Part shown: positions 8,513 to 15,944 of the stretch, one piece after another
Position numbering within the stretch: the stretch's first letter is position 1
How the letters are laid out: every line of letters starts with the position of its first letter
Source: Burkholderiales bacterium
Lineage (GTDB): Bacteria > Pseudomonadota > Gammaproteobacteria > Burkholderiales > Burkholderiaceae_D
Length of the DNA stretch: 34,408 nt
Assembly (NCBI GenBank): GCA_947475815.1
Contig: CANJOT010000010.1
Location: 1 to 34,408, forward strand
Direction: 5' to 3'
Notes under the pieces: model-generated
Told to the model about the DNA's origin: nothing
Seen by the model: the letters and a program-made list of their open reading frames with translations, nothing else
Database searches by the model: none
Made by a program: the position numbers and the translations under genes

Positions 8513-8527
8513 GTCACAAGCTGTGAC
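8513..8527. promoter_or_regulatory. Palindromic operator candidate
   Basis: GTCACA-AGC-TGTGAC is a perfect inverted repeat (6-bp arms, 3-bp spacer) in the 217-base gap between the Bug gene and the VOC gene, about 45 bases upstream of the VOC start. The place and symmetry fit a repressor or activator site for the VOC-ligase-crotonase unit. It is not a CRP box, because the half sites are in the opposite order. The binding protein is unknown. Confidence 0.35.
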
Positions 8528-8685
8528 CGAGCAACACCCCGCAGCAACGAAATAAGCCATGAAAGTACGCTGAGATTAACATGAATTGCCGGGCACCGAA
8601 CAGAACTGCTCTTGCTGCAGCGTCACCGATGCGACGGGGCGCTGACAGCGACCCCGAGGCAACGGCAGACGAAGAAAAAGAGAAC

Positions 8686-9666
8686 CTATTCCGGCTCGAC
8701 TTTCGCATACTTGGCAACGTCGGCCCACAGCTTAATTTCGCCGAGGATGGTGTCGGAAAACTGTTTCGGACTCGATCCGCTGGGCAGGTAACCGCCACGC
8801 GCGAACTCGTCTATGGTATCGGGCAGCCTGACGTAGGCGGCCACCTCGGCGGCGATCTTTTCCTGTATGGCCGCCGGCGTGCCGGCCGGGCCGACGATGC
8901 CAAACCAGAACGCGATGTTCAGATCACCCAGGCCGGACTCCTGCGGCGTGGGCACGTTAGGCAGGGAAGGCAGGCGGCGCTTCGAGGTCACCATCAGCGG
9001 CTTGATCTTGCCGGCTGCGAGCAGGGCTCCGATGGTCGACGCGGTGTTCAGGCCAAGCTGCACATCGTTGTTGCCCAAAGCGACCAGACTGGGCGCGGCA
9101 CCACCGTAAGGAATGCGCACCAGTTCAATACCGGCACGTTTCATGAGCAACTCGCTGGCCAGAATCTGGCCACCGGCAATGCCCGCGTAATTGAGCTTGC
9201 CCGGCCGCGCCCTGGCGTACTGGATGAACTCCTGCATGGTATTAACCGGCAGCGACGCATGCACCGTGAGCACATACGGCCCCTCGAGAATCTCCGAGAT
9301 GGCGGCAAAATCACGCTCGGTGTCAACAGTAGGATTTTTGGTCAGAATCTTGAGCGTCGACAGAGACGGCACGCCGAGCATCAGGGTATAACCATCCGGT
9401 TTGGCCCGCGCCACCGCCTGCGCCCCGACCAGACCATTGGCGCCCGGCCGGTTTTCCACCACCACCGCTTGTCCCCAGCGCCCGGCCATGAAACTGGCCA
9501 GCTTGCGCGCGACCACGTCGGACGGCCCGCCCGCAGCGTTGGTCACGACGATGGTGACCTGCCGGTTGGGAAAATCCTGGGCACTGGCCAGACCCGCGTG
9601 CAGCATGGTGGCACTGCACGACATCAGGGCCAACACAGCCCACCGCTTGATGATGCTCGATTTCAT
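8686..9666 (-). CDS. Bug/TctC-family periplasmic substrate-binding protein
   Basis: A 326-residue binding protein. A signal peptide (KSSIIKRWAVLALMSCSA, cleavage near ASA-QDFP) precedes a mature start with FPNRQVTIVVTNAAGGPSD, and NRPGANGLVGAQAVA and KPDGYTLMLG follow; all are family marks. It has no TctA/TctB partner directly beside it, so it is an orphan that may use the TctAB encoded at 1254-3290 or work in sensing. The ATG at 9666 is preferred over the GTG four codons earlier because the GGAG ribosome site lies inside that extension. A gap of 217 bases separates it from the VOC gene. Confidence 0.9.
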   Translation of the reverse strand: MKSSIIKRWAVLALMSCSATMLHAGLASAQDFPNRQVTIVVTNAAGGPSDVVARKLASFMAGRWGQAVVVENRPGANGLVGAQAVARAKPDGYTLMLGVPSLSTLKILTKNPTVDTERDFAAISEILEGPYVLTVHASLPVNTMQEFIQYARARPGKLNYAGIAGGQILASELLMKRAGIELVRIPYGGAAPSLVALGNNDVQLGLNTASTIGALLAAGKIKPLMVTSKRRLPSLPNVPTPQESGLGDLNIAFWFGIVGPAGTPAAIQEKIAAEVAAYVRLPDTIDEFARGGYLPSGSSPKQFSDTILGEIKLWADVAKYAKVEPE

Positions 9667-9733
9667 CCTTGTCTCCACTTTGTTATTTTATCAACCCTGT
9701 ACAGCAGGAGCCGCCGGCCTGACTAAAGCCGCT

Positions 9734-9916
9734 TCAGCGTTTCGCTCCCGGCGTGCCAGCTGCCACTTCATGCTTGCGCTTGCGGCAACCTTCGGAACAA
9801 TACAATACCTGATCCCAGTTCTTTGCCCAGGACTTGCGCCACATCATCGGCCGGCCACACACCAGACAGGGCTTGCTCGGCAAATCGGACTTGCTGGCAC
9901 CGCGACTGGTACTCAT
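9734..9916 (-). CDS. DUF2256 zinc-ribbon-like small protein
   Basis: A 60-residue basic protein with CxxC at C17/C20 and CxxxC at C40/C44, separated by a Trp-rich stretch (MMWRKSWAKNW). LPSKPCLVCGRPM and YCSEGCRKRK match the DUF2256 family of unknown function. The four cysteines probably bind zinc. The ATG at 9916 starts just before the conserved part; no clear Shine-Dalgarno is visible, and the frame stays open to a start at 9991 with non-conserved sequence. It lies between the Bug gene and the divergent FAH-family gene and has no evident link to either. DUF2256 genes often neighbour photolyase genes, but none is seen here. Confidence 0.8.
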   Translation of the reverse strand: MSTSRGASKSDLPSKPCLVCGRPMMWRKSWAKNWDQVLYCSEGCRKRKHEVAAGTPGAKR

Positions 9917-10157
9917 CGCACACCCCGGCCGCGCTGGGCGACATACCGGGGACCACAAAACAAAGTTTGATTGATCATAAATACTTTCCAATAGAAACAG
10001 AAGACGGACAGCACCGCGAAATTAGCCAGTTCCGGCCTTTTACCGCTATGATCGCGGGGTCGCGAATCGAGGGGCCCGACCGGACATCGATCGCACGGCG
10101 AACCGGGGACCGGCTCCGACCTCCCCGGCGGTACAACTTTATCAGGTACAGACAACA

Positions 10158-11021
10158 ATGAAATTAGTGCGTTACGGTCAACCCGGCAAGGAAAAACCCG
10201 GCCTCATCGACCAGGATGGCAAACTCCGCAACCTCTCTGGCGTGATCGACGACATCAATCCGGCACAACTGTCGGACAAGGCACTCGCCAAACTCGCCAA
10301 AATCAAACCGGCCAAGCTGCCACTGGTGCGTGGCAACCCGCGCATGGGCTGCCCGGTTGCCGGCGTTGGCAAGTTTATCGCTATTGGCCTCAATTATGCA
10401 GATCATGCCGCCGAAACGGGTCAAGCGATCCCGGCCGAGCCCATCATTTTCATGAAAGCCATTTCCTGCATCCAGGGACCGGATGATAACGTCATGTTGC
10501 CCAAGGATTCGACCAAGGGCGACTGGGAAGTAGAACTTGGCGTGGTCATCGGCAAACAGGCACGCCATGTGACCCAGCGCGATGCCCTCGATTATGTCGC
10601 CGGCTACTGCGTGGTCAACGACGTCAGCGAACGCGCGTTTCAGTTCGAACGCGGCGGCACCTGGGACAAGGGCAAGGGTTGCGATACATTCGGCCCGATC
10701 GGCCCGTGGCTGGTGACGCGCGACGAAATCACCGATCCGCAAAAACTGGCGATCTGGCTCGACCTGAACGGCCAGCGCATGCAGACTGGCAACACCAAAA
10801 CCATGATCTTCAACGTCAAGAAACTGATCAGCTACGTCAGCCAGTTCATGACGCTGGAAGCCGGTGACGTCATCACCACCGGCACGCCGCCGGGCGTGGG
10901 TGTCGGCATCAAGAAAGACGGCAAGCCGGCGCCGGTATTCCTCAAGAAGGGCGACGTCATGCACCTCGGCATTGACGGCCTGGGCACACAGACGCAAAAA
11001 GTGGTGGCGTTCAAGAAATAA
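10158..11021 (+). CDS. Fumarylacetoacetate hydrolase (FAH) family protein
   Basis: A 287-residue FAH-fold, metal-dependent hydrolase or lyase acting on 2-oxo acids with a C-C bond to cleave. The metal site is visible as the ExE of GDWEVELGVVIG (E124, E126) and D155 in VVNDVSER; IAIGLNYADHAAE earlier is also typical. ITTGTPPGVGVG is the usual glycine-rich C-terminal signature. Databases often name such proteins ureidoglycolate lyase or 2-keto-4-pentenoate hydratase-like; the substrate cannot be read here. It could process a ring-cleavage product from the neighbouring dioxygenase unit, though it is on the other strand. The start lies at ACAACAATG with only a weak AGG upstream. A strong terminator follows. 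Confidence 0.9.
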   Translation: MKLVRYGQPGKEKPGLIDQDGKLRNLSGVIDDINPAQLSDKALAKLAKIKPAKLPLVRGNPRMGCPVAGVGKFIAIGLNYADHAAETGQAIPAEPIIFMKAISCIQGPDDNVMLPKDSTKGDWEVELGVVIGKQARHVTQRDALDYVAGYCVVNDVSERAFQFERGGTWDKGKGCDTFGPIGPWLVTRDEITDPQKLAIWLDLNGQRMQTGNTKTMIFNVKKLISYVSQFMTLEAGDVITTGTPPGVGVGIKKDGKPAPVFLKKGDVMHLGIDGLGTQTQKVVAFKK

Positions 11022-11043
11022 GAAGAAGTAAGCGCCCCAGCAT

Positions 11044-11074
11044 CACGCCCGCCTCGCGCGGGCGTGTTATTTTT
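11044..11074 (+). terminator. Rho-independent terminator after the FAH-family gene
   Basis: A perfect 9-bp stem, CACGCCCGC with GCGGGCGTG, closes a CTCGC loop (11044-11066) and is followed by TTATTTTT. It lies 23 bases after the stop codon of the FAH-family gene. Confidence 0.9.
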
Positions 11075-11157
11075 CAGCGTTGTCATCGTTCGGGCATCTT
11101 GGCACGTTAAGGCACTAGGGGTAGCCGCCGCCGCCCTCCCAACGAGAGGAAGACAAC

Positions 11158-11487
11158 ATGAACATCGCACGTATTTGCCTTGTAGCTGCCCTCTGTACGA
11201 GTGCATGGAGTTCAGGCTTTGCCCAAACTGCGGCAGCACCCTCGCCGGAAGTGCAGGCTGATCGCGCCCGCATCGAAGCCGACCGCGCGCGACTGCAGGC
11301 CGATCGTCAGGCCCGCGCCGCAGATCGCAAGGAACTCGTGACCGACCGCCGTGCCGGCGCCAGCAGCCAGACCCTCGCGGCAGACCGCAAGGACCTGCAG
11401 GGAGATCGAAAAGTGATACGCGGCGATAAGACAACGCTCCGCGGTGATCGCGAAAAACTGCGCGCCGACCGTCACCGCGCACCCTGA
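11158..11487 (+). CDS. Secreted heptad-repeat protein of unknown function
   Basis: A 109-residue protein with a clear signal peptide (IARICLVAALCTSAW, cleavage near GFA-QT after residue 22). The mature part is almost wholly a seven-residue repeat of the form xADRxxL: QADRARI, EADRARL, QADRQAR, AADRKEL, VTDRRAG, then a six-residue break (ASSQTL), then AADRKDL, QGDRKVI, RGDKTTL, RGDREKL, RADRHRA. Asp-Arg (once Asp-Lys) recurs in each unit. A long charged helix or coiled coil in the periplasm is likely. AGAGGA lies at a suitable distance before the ATG. It has its own leader after the terminator, so it is probably monocistronic. The function is unknown. Confidence 0.75.
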   Translation: MNIARICLVAALCTSAWSSGFAQTAAAPSPEVQADRARIEADRARLQADRQARAADRKELVTDRRAGASSQTLAADRKDLQGDRKVIRGDKTTLRGDREKLRADRHRAP

Positions 11488-11507
11488 TCAACCATGGCAT
11501 GCCGATC

Positions 11508-11530
11508 CTGCCCTCATTCATCGAGGGCAG
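11508..11530. terminator. Hairpin between convergent genes
   Basis: CTGCCCTC and GAGGGCAG form a perfect 8-bp stem around an ATTCATC loop, placed between the stop codons of the heptad-repeat gene (11487) and the Bug gene on the other strand (11534). No T tract follows on either strand, so termination is inferred from position only. Confidence 0.4.
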
Positions 11531-11533
11531 TGT

Positions 11534-12499
11534 TCACTCCGGCTTGATGCCCGCCATCTCTACGACCTTGCGCCACTGATCAATCTCGGCTACATAACGG
11601 CGCCCGAAATCGACCTGCGATTCGATCACCGGCGTCAGACCGGCAGCGGCGAGCGATCGTTCGACTTCCGGCAAACGCAGAATGGCGTTGATGTTCTGCT
11701 CCAGTTCCTGCGCCACCGCGCGGGGCGTAGCAACCGGCAGGAAAATGCCGGCGGTCCAGGTGAAACGTTCAGTCTTGAAACCCTGTTCGTTGACCGTCGG
11801 CACGTCCGGAAACAGCAGCGAGCGTTTGTCGCCGACGATGGCCAGCAGGCGCAGCTTGTTGCCCTTGAGCAGTTCCACACTGGAATGCAAAGGCATGAAG
11901 GCGACATCTACCCGACTGCCCGCCAGGTCGGTCACCATGCCGGCAGTACCCTTGAACGGCACGTGCGTGATGTCGAGGCCCTGAACTTCCTTGAACACTT
12001 CCATGAGCAGGTGGTGGGGTGTACCGATACCAGGACTGCCATAGTTGAGTTTGCCAGGATCGCGCTTGGCCACCTGCACCAGTTCGAGCAGGCTTTTGCC
12101 CTGAAAGGCGGGACTGGAAAATACCGCCATGGTTGACACGGCCAGCGGCACCACGGGCATCAGGTCGGTTTTGGGGTTGAAGGGCAGGTTTTTGTTGGTG
12201 CCGCCCAGTGTGAGCAGCGAATTGGGTGACACCAGCACCTGATTGCCATCAGGCTTGGCGCGCGCCACCTGATTCATGCCGATGATGCCACTGGCGCCGG
12301 CTTTGTTTTCCACCACCACGGTGCGCTTGAGTCGCTCCGACAGGTGCGGCGCGATCAGCCGGGCAATGAGGTCCGCCGCCGTCGCCGAGGTGGTGGGCAC
12401 GATCAGGGTCAGGTTCGGTTTGTCCTGGGCGGCAACCGTACCGGTCAGCAGCACGCTGCTCAACGCCAACACCATGCGGTTCAAAACACGTCTGTTCAT
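11534..12499 (-). CDS. Bug/TctC-family periplasmic substrate-binding protein
   Basis: A 321-residue binding protein with a signal peptide (MVLALSSVLLTGTVAA-QD). Family marks are LTLIVPTTSATAADLIAR, ENKAGASGIIGMNQVA and YGSPGIGTPHHLLMEVF. The usual RPDGYT stretch reads KPDGNQVLV, so the Tyr-Thr pair is changed. GGAG lies five bases before the ATG. It is the last gene of the minus-strand unit with the FAD hydroxylase, extradiol dioxygenase and RidA protein, and probably binds the aromatic acid or a related compound used by that unit. No TctAB genes are adjacent; an MFS transporter heads the unit instead. Confidence 0.9.
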   Translation of the reverse strand: MNRRVLNRMVLALSSVLLTGTVAAQDKPNLTLIVPTTSATAADLIARLIAPHLSERLKRTVVVENKAGASGIIGMNQVARAKPDGNQVLVSPNSLLTLGGTNKNLPFNPKTDLMPVVPLAVSTMAVFSSPAFQGKSLLELVQVAKRDPGKLNYGSPGIGTPHHLLMEVFKEVQGLDITHVPFKGTAGMVTDLAGSRVDVAFMPLHSSVELLKGNKLRLLAIVGDKRSLLFPDVPTVNEQGFKTERFTWTAGIFLPVATPRAVAQELEQNINAILRLPEVERSLAAAGLTPVIESQVDFGRRYVAEIDQWRKVVEMAGIKPE

Positions 12500-12510
12500 T
12501 CTGTCTCCAT

Positions 12511-12538
12511 GTCCGGCCTGCGGCCTGGACTATTTTTT
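12511..12538 (+). terminator. Terminator-like hairpin, plus orientation, between ridA-like and Bug genes
   Basis: GTCCGGCC and GGCC-T-GGAC pair around a TGC loop with one bulged T (12511-12530), followed by TATTTTTT. The T tract is on the plus strand although both neighbouring genes are on the minus strand. It could end an antisense transcript, or act on the minus strand simply as a hairpin in the leader of the Bug gene. Confidence 0.4.
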
Positions 12539-12590
12539 ACCTGCCTGTTGTTCAACACGGGACACCGGCGTGCCCCCTTGCAACGCAGCT

Positions 12591-12983
12591 TCAGCTGATG
12601 ACGATGAAGGCCTCGCAGCTCACTTCAGCCGGCTTGGCGATATTGCCCGACAGCTCGACATGGCGCGCAGGCCGCGACGCGGCATCGGGGAACATGGCGC
12701 TCCATTCTTTATTGATGGCCGGGCGCAGATCGAGGCTGGTGACCTTGAACTCGAGCTTGAGCACATCTTCCGGCGTGGCGCCACCCTGGGCCAGAATGGC
12801 ACGCAGATTGGAGAAGATCAGCTTGATCTGATTTTCGGCGCCGGCAACAATGGCGTTGTCGGAGGGATCGCGACCGTAGATGTGGCCGGTCATCATGAAA
12901 TTGCCGATGCGCGATGCCGCCGGAATCGGCGAGCGGTGTTCGGCGCCGCCGACGTCAATGCTGATGCGTTTGCTGGTGCTCAT
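12591..12983 (-). CDS. RidA (YjgF/YER057c/UK114) family protein
   Basis: A 130-residue protein of the RidA superfamily. RidA enzymes hydrolyse reactive enamines/imines to ketones and ammonia, and some members are 2-aminomuconate deaminases in aminophenol or 3-hydroxyanthranilate degradation. R107 in RPARHVEL corresponds to the substrate-carboxylate-binding Arg of E. coli RidA, and E124 (SCEAFIV) to its conserved Glu. Normal family length is about 130. The start at 12983 is five bases after the dioxygenase stop, with GGGGGA upstream, so the two genes are surely cotranscribed. Being next to an extradiol dioxygenase makes deamination of a nitrogen-bearing ring-cleavage product an attractive, unproven role. 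Confidence 0.88.
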   Translation of the reverse strand: MSTSKRISIDVGGAEHRSPIPAASRIGNFMMTGHIYGRDPSDNAIVAGAENQIKLIFSNLRAILAQGGATPEDVLKLEFKVTSLDLRPAINKEWSAMFPDAASRPARHVELSGNIAKPAEVSCEAFIVIS

Positions 12984-12988
12984 CCTGT

Positions 12989-14053
12989 TTATCCCCCACG
13001 GCCGGTTTCTGCAAAGATGGCGGCCACTTTATTCGAATTAAAAACATAGCTCTCGACAAAGCTCGACCATTCCAGCGGCGCATTGAGTTCGCTCATCGCG
13101 CCCGCCAGGCAGAACCAGTTGAGAACTTCCTGTTGGCCAGCGTCGACCATATCGGCCAGCGGTGTGTCAGTCCAGGCCTTGTAGTCGCCGGCAACAAGCG
13201 CATTATAAAGCCGCCGGTCAGCCGGCACATCGGGATAAAGCTGCCAGTGTTTCGAGACCAGAAACGCATGCGACCAGCTTGACGAAGCCATCAGCGCAAC
13301 GCGCCACGGACTGCTGCGAAAAAACCGCGCGGTAGCGCGACCAAGCTCGAAACAGCGGCGCGGCGACGGGCTGGGCGGGTCGAGGCGGACCGATGTGTCA
13401 TGCAGCACCGGAACCGACCCGCGGTGCGACAGCACATGACTGCCGTAACAGTTGATCGGCACCGGCAAGACCGGCCAGGCAAAACTTTTCTTGTCGGGCT
13501 GATCAAAATTGAGGTACATCATCGCGTTGGCAAACGCGTGCGACAGGCCGGTGAAATGCAGCGGCTTGTAGGCGTAGGCGACATCGAAGTCCTGCTGCAG
13601 CAGGCTGGAGGCGAGCGCATGGCCGATTTCCGGCGCGGAGCGCACGCGCAGTTCATCCTCAGTCGACATGCCCCAGATGTTGCCGGTCTTGAAGGGCTTG
13701 CTGACGAAGTCGTCCTGATAGGCCAGCACACAAAAGGGCGGCACGATGTCCTCGCGGAAATTTTCGTACTGGTCGTCGCCCCAGATGACCACCGCATCAG
13801 GCTGAAAGGCATCCAGACGGGCACGCACGCGCCGCATACCCACCAGCAGGCCCTCACGATGTGCTGCGGCGTGGGACAGGCCCTGATCGTCGCCCCATTC
13901 CCTGCGCATCGGCTCGGGCCAGTTGGCCGGGTCCTTGGCCTCGGCGGGGATGTGCGGATCACGCAGGCTGTTGCGCAGGCGGATCGAATAACCTTCCTCG
14001 GCGGTGGCCAGACGCGGCCAGTGCGAGATACCCAGTCCGATGACTTCTGCCAT
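12989..14053 (-). CDS. Class III extradiol ring-cleavage dioxygenase (LigB-like)
   Basis: A 354-residue protein with the pattern of the LigB superfamily of non-haem Fe(II) dioxygenases, which open catechol-type rings next to the hydroxyls. GLGISHWP places H11 where the family has its first iron ligand, and H61 (GLSHAAAH) fits the second. Other His residues occur in PLHFTGLSHAF (H166, H172) and SSSWSHAF (H252). VVIWGDDQYENF corresponds to the strand that precedes the active-site cleft in relatives. The catalytic and C-terminal parts are in one chain, so no separate alpha subunit is needed. AAGGGG lies six bases before the ATG. It stands between the FAD hydroxylase and RidA genes. The substrate is unknown. 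Confidence 0.85.
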   Translation of the reverse strand: MAEVIGLGISHWPRLATAEEGYSIRLRNSLRDPHIPAEAKDPANWPEPMRREWGDDQGLSHAAAHREGLLVGMRRVRARLDAFQPDAVVIWGDDQYENFREDIVPPFCVLAYQDDFVSKPFKTGNIWGMSTEDELRVRSAPEIGHALASSLLQQDFDVAYAYKPLHFTGLSHAFANAMMYLNFDQPDKKSFAWPVLPVPINCYGSHVLSHRGSVPVLHDTSVRLDPPSPSPRRCFELGRATARFFRSSPWRVALMASSSWSHAFLVSKHWQLYPDVPADRRLYNALVAGDYKAWTDTPLADMVDAGQQEVLNWFCLAGAMSELNAPLEWSSFVESYVFNSNKVAAIFAETGRGG

Positions 14054-14090
14054 GAAAAACCCCTTCGATGATTGTTTTGAATGTCTGCTT

Positions 14091-14140
14091 GATTCTGCTT
14101 GATTCTGCTTGATTCTGCTTGATTCTGCTTGATTCTGCTT
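14091..14140. repeat. 10-bp tandem repeat, five perfect copies
   Basis: GATTCTGCTT is repeated five times without a mismatch. Diverged copies flank it on both sides (ATGTCTGCTT at 14081-14090 and GCGTCAGCTT at 14141-14150, each 7 of 10 matches). The array fills nearly all of the space between the FAD hydroxylase stop codon and the dioxygenase start, and the last diverged copy contains that stop codon. The period is about one DNA helical turn. On the transcribed strand it reads AAGCAGAATC. Its place in the 5' region of the dioxygenase gene suggests a length-variable spacer or a binding array. Confidence 0.95.
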
Positions 14141-14143
14141 GCG

Positions 14144-15820
14144 TCAGCTTGATGCAATTTCAACGGCCGCCTCGGCCGGCATCAGCGACGCCGGTCGCGC
14201 CGCACGTGCCAGCGCTCCGGTGGCCAGCGCGGTCAGGCCTTGCGCATCGGCAGGCGGCATATTGCCACGCCAGACCACGTGCAGATCCGGGCGCAGCAGC
14301 AGCAGGTCAACGCCATACACCGCACGCGCATTGTCATCGTGAAGTTCGAGGACTTGCAGGGGCGCACCGCGCGCCGCAAAACAGCGCTGCAGGGCACGCG
14401 TATCCAGATCGGGGTTGAATTTGAGCAGACAGTAGCCCCGGCCGATCAGGTCATGGATCGGCGTACCCTCGCTGAGCCAGACGTGCGGCAGGCGCGCGCC
14501 CGGCCAGGTGGTCGGCACATACTTGCGGTTATCGGGATCCGGCGCCTCGCCGGCCTCATCGCAGATCAGCGGTGAATTGATGTAGCGGTAGCCCAGTTCG
14601 GTGCCGAGAATTTCATTGGTCTTGCGCTGCTCGACGTCGGCAATCCCGGCGATGTGCGCGCGCGTCGCTTCACCGGCAGGGCTTTGCTCGCGCACATTGG
14701 GCTGCCAGGCCTGGCGCCAGCCGAGCCGCCCGCCCATGGCATTGCCCGAGGCGCCGACATTGCGCAGGCCGATCTGGCGGCGTTCGGTTTCGTAGGAATT
14801 GAGCAACTCGGGGCCACCCCAGCCGCGCAGCGTACCGGCCAGTTTCCAGCCCAGATCCATGGCGTCCCCCATGCCGGTGTTCATGCCCAGGCCTCCGGTC
14901 GGAATCACCAGATGGGCAGCATCGCCGGCGATAAACACACGACCGTTGCGATAGCGCTCGGCGCACAGCAGATGCTGGGTCCACTCGCCTTGGTAGATGG
15001 TCTTGAATTCGATGGGCATGCCAACGATGCGGCGGAACTTGGCCTCGAGGTCATCCCCTTCGACATACAGGGTCGACATGCGGATGTGTTTGCCGCTGTC
15101 CTGCATGCAGATGGCGGAGAATTCGTTATCGGCCACGTGATAGTGGCGCCCCTTGCCCATGGGGATGCGCTCAAACAGGTCTTCGCAATAAAACAGCGCC
15201 TGACGCATCTGGCGCAGGCCGCCCTTGCCTTCGTATTTGATGCCCAGCAGCTTGCGTGTGGCGCCCGAACCGCCGTCACATCCCACAAGGTAGGAGGTCT
15301 TGATCACTTGCAGCGCACCTGTGTCCGCGTCGCCCGCGCGCACCGTCGCGAGCACACCGGCCTCGTCCTGCTCGAACGAGATCAACTCGTGTGCAAAGCG
15401 GATGGTCACGGTCGGCAACTGCTCGGCGATCACGCGCAGCAGCGGCTCGAGGGTGTACTGCGAAATCAGCTGATAGGGTTCGAGCGAAGTCGAGCCATCA
15501 TTGACCGCGGCGATCTGCGCCTTGAGTTCGTTGACCGAACCATAAGGCAATTGCAGGATGGGCGCTTCATTGAGTTGCGTGACGATGAACACATCCATCG
15601 GCCAGTCACGGTGAAAGCCGGCGTCACGCACACGCTCGACGATGCCGAGGCGGCGGAAAAATTCCATGGTGCGCGCATTGCAGCGCTCCATCTTGGGCAA
15701 CAGGCCGTTGGTGTCGTTTTTTTCGATGAGCAGCGTCTTGATGCCGCGCTGGCCAAGGTCGATGGCGAGCATCAAGCCCACCGGACCGGCGCCAATAATG
15801 AGTACCTCAGTGTCCAGCAT
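14144..15820 (-). CDS. FAD-dependent aromatic hydroxylase (PheA/TfdB/MhpA-type monooxygenase)
   Basis: A 558-residue class A flavoprotein monooxygenase. It has the N-terminal dinucleotide fold (LIIGAGPVGLMLAIDL, residues about 7-22, with Glu at the end of the second strand in LLIEK) and the second FAD motif VFIAGDAAHLVIPTGG, with GD near residues 299-300. A C-terminal thioredoxin-like domain of about 150 residues is typical of phenol and 3-HPP hydroxylases. It should use NAD(P)H and O2 to add a hydroxyl to an aromatic ring. The ATG at 15820 was chosen because GAGGAGGGG lies just upstream and the dinucleotide fold starts at once; a longer reading frame upstream looks random. The product would feed the extradiol dioxygenase encoded next. 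Confidence 0.92.
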   Translation of the reverse strand: MLDTEVLIIGAGPVGLMLAIDLGQRGIKTLLIEKNDTNGLLPKMERCNARTMEFFRRLGIVERVRDAGFHRDWPMDVFIVTQLNEAPILQLPYGSVNELKAQIAAVNDGSTSLEPYQLISQYTLEPLLRVIAEQLPTVTIRFAHELISFEQDEAGVLATVRAGDADTGALQVIKTSYLVGCDGGSGATRKLLGIKYEGKGGLRQMRQALFYCEDLFERIPMGKGRHYHVADNEFSAICMQDSGKHIRMSTLYVEGDDLEAKFRRIVGMPIEFKTIYQGEWTQHLLCAERYRNGRVFIAGDAAHLVIPTGGLGMNTGMGDAMDLGWKLAGTLRGWGGPELLNSYETERRQIGLRNVGASGNAMGGRLGWRQAWQPNVREQSPAGEATRAHIAGIADVEQRKTNEILGTELGYRYINSPLICDEAGEAPDPDNRKYVPTTWPGARLPHVWLSEGTPIHDLIGRGYCLLKFNPDLDTRALQRCFAARGAPLQVLELHDDNARAVYGVDLLLLRPDLHVVWRGNMPPADAQGLTALATGALARAARPASLMPAEAAVEIASS

Positions 15821-15944
15821 GTCCCCTCCTCTTTTCTGATCGGTGCTGCCCGCCCCGTGCCACCCGTCTTGTCGCGGGCCCGGCAACTTTAACCGCCGGC
15901 GCCGCGTTTGTGAACCGGTGATGGCCAGATTGTCAGTTGTGAAA

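Noticed and set aside
14091-14140. CRISPR-like array
   Set aside because: The units are 10 bp and directly adjacent with no spacers, and no cas gene is present.
13519-14163. Open frame reading through the 10-bp repeat into a KQNQAESSRI-type repeat peptide
   Set aside because: It overlaps the dioxygenase gene out of frame, has no ribosome site, and the peptide repeat is simply the translation of the DNA repeat.
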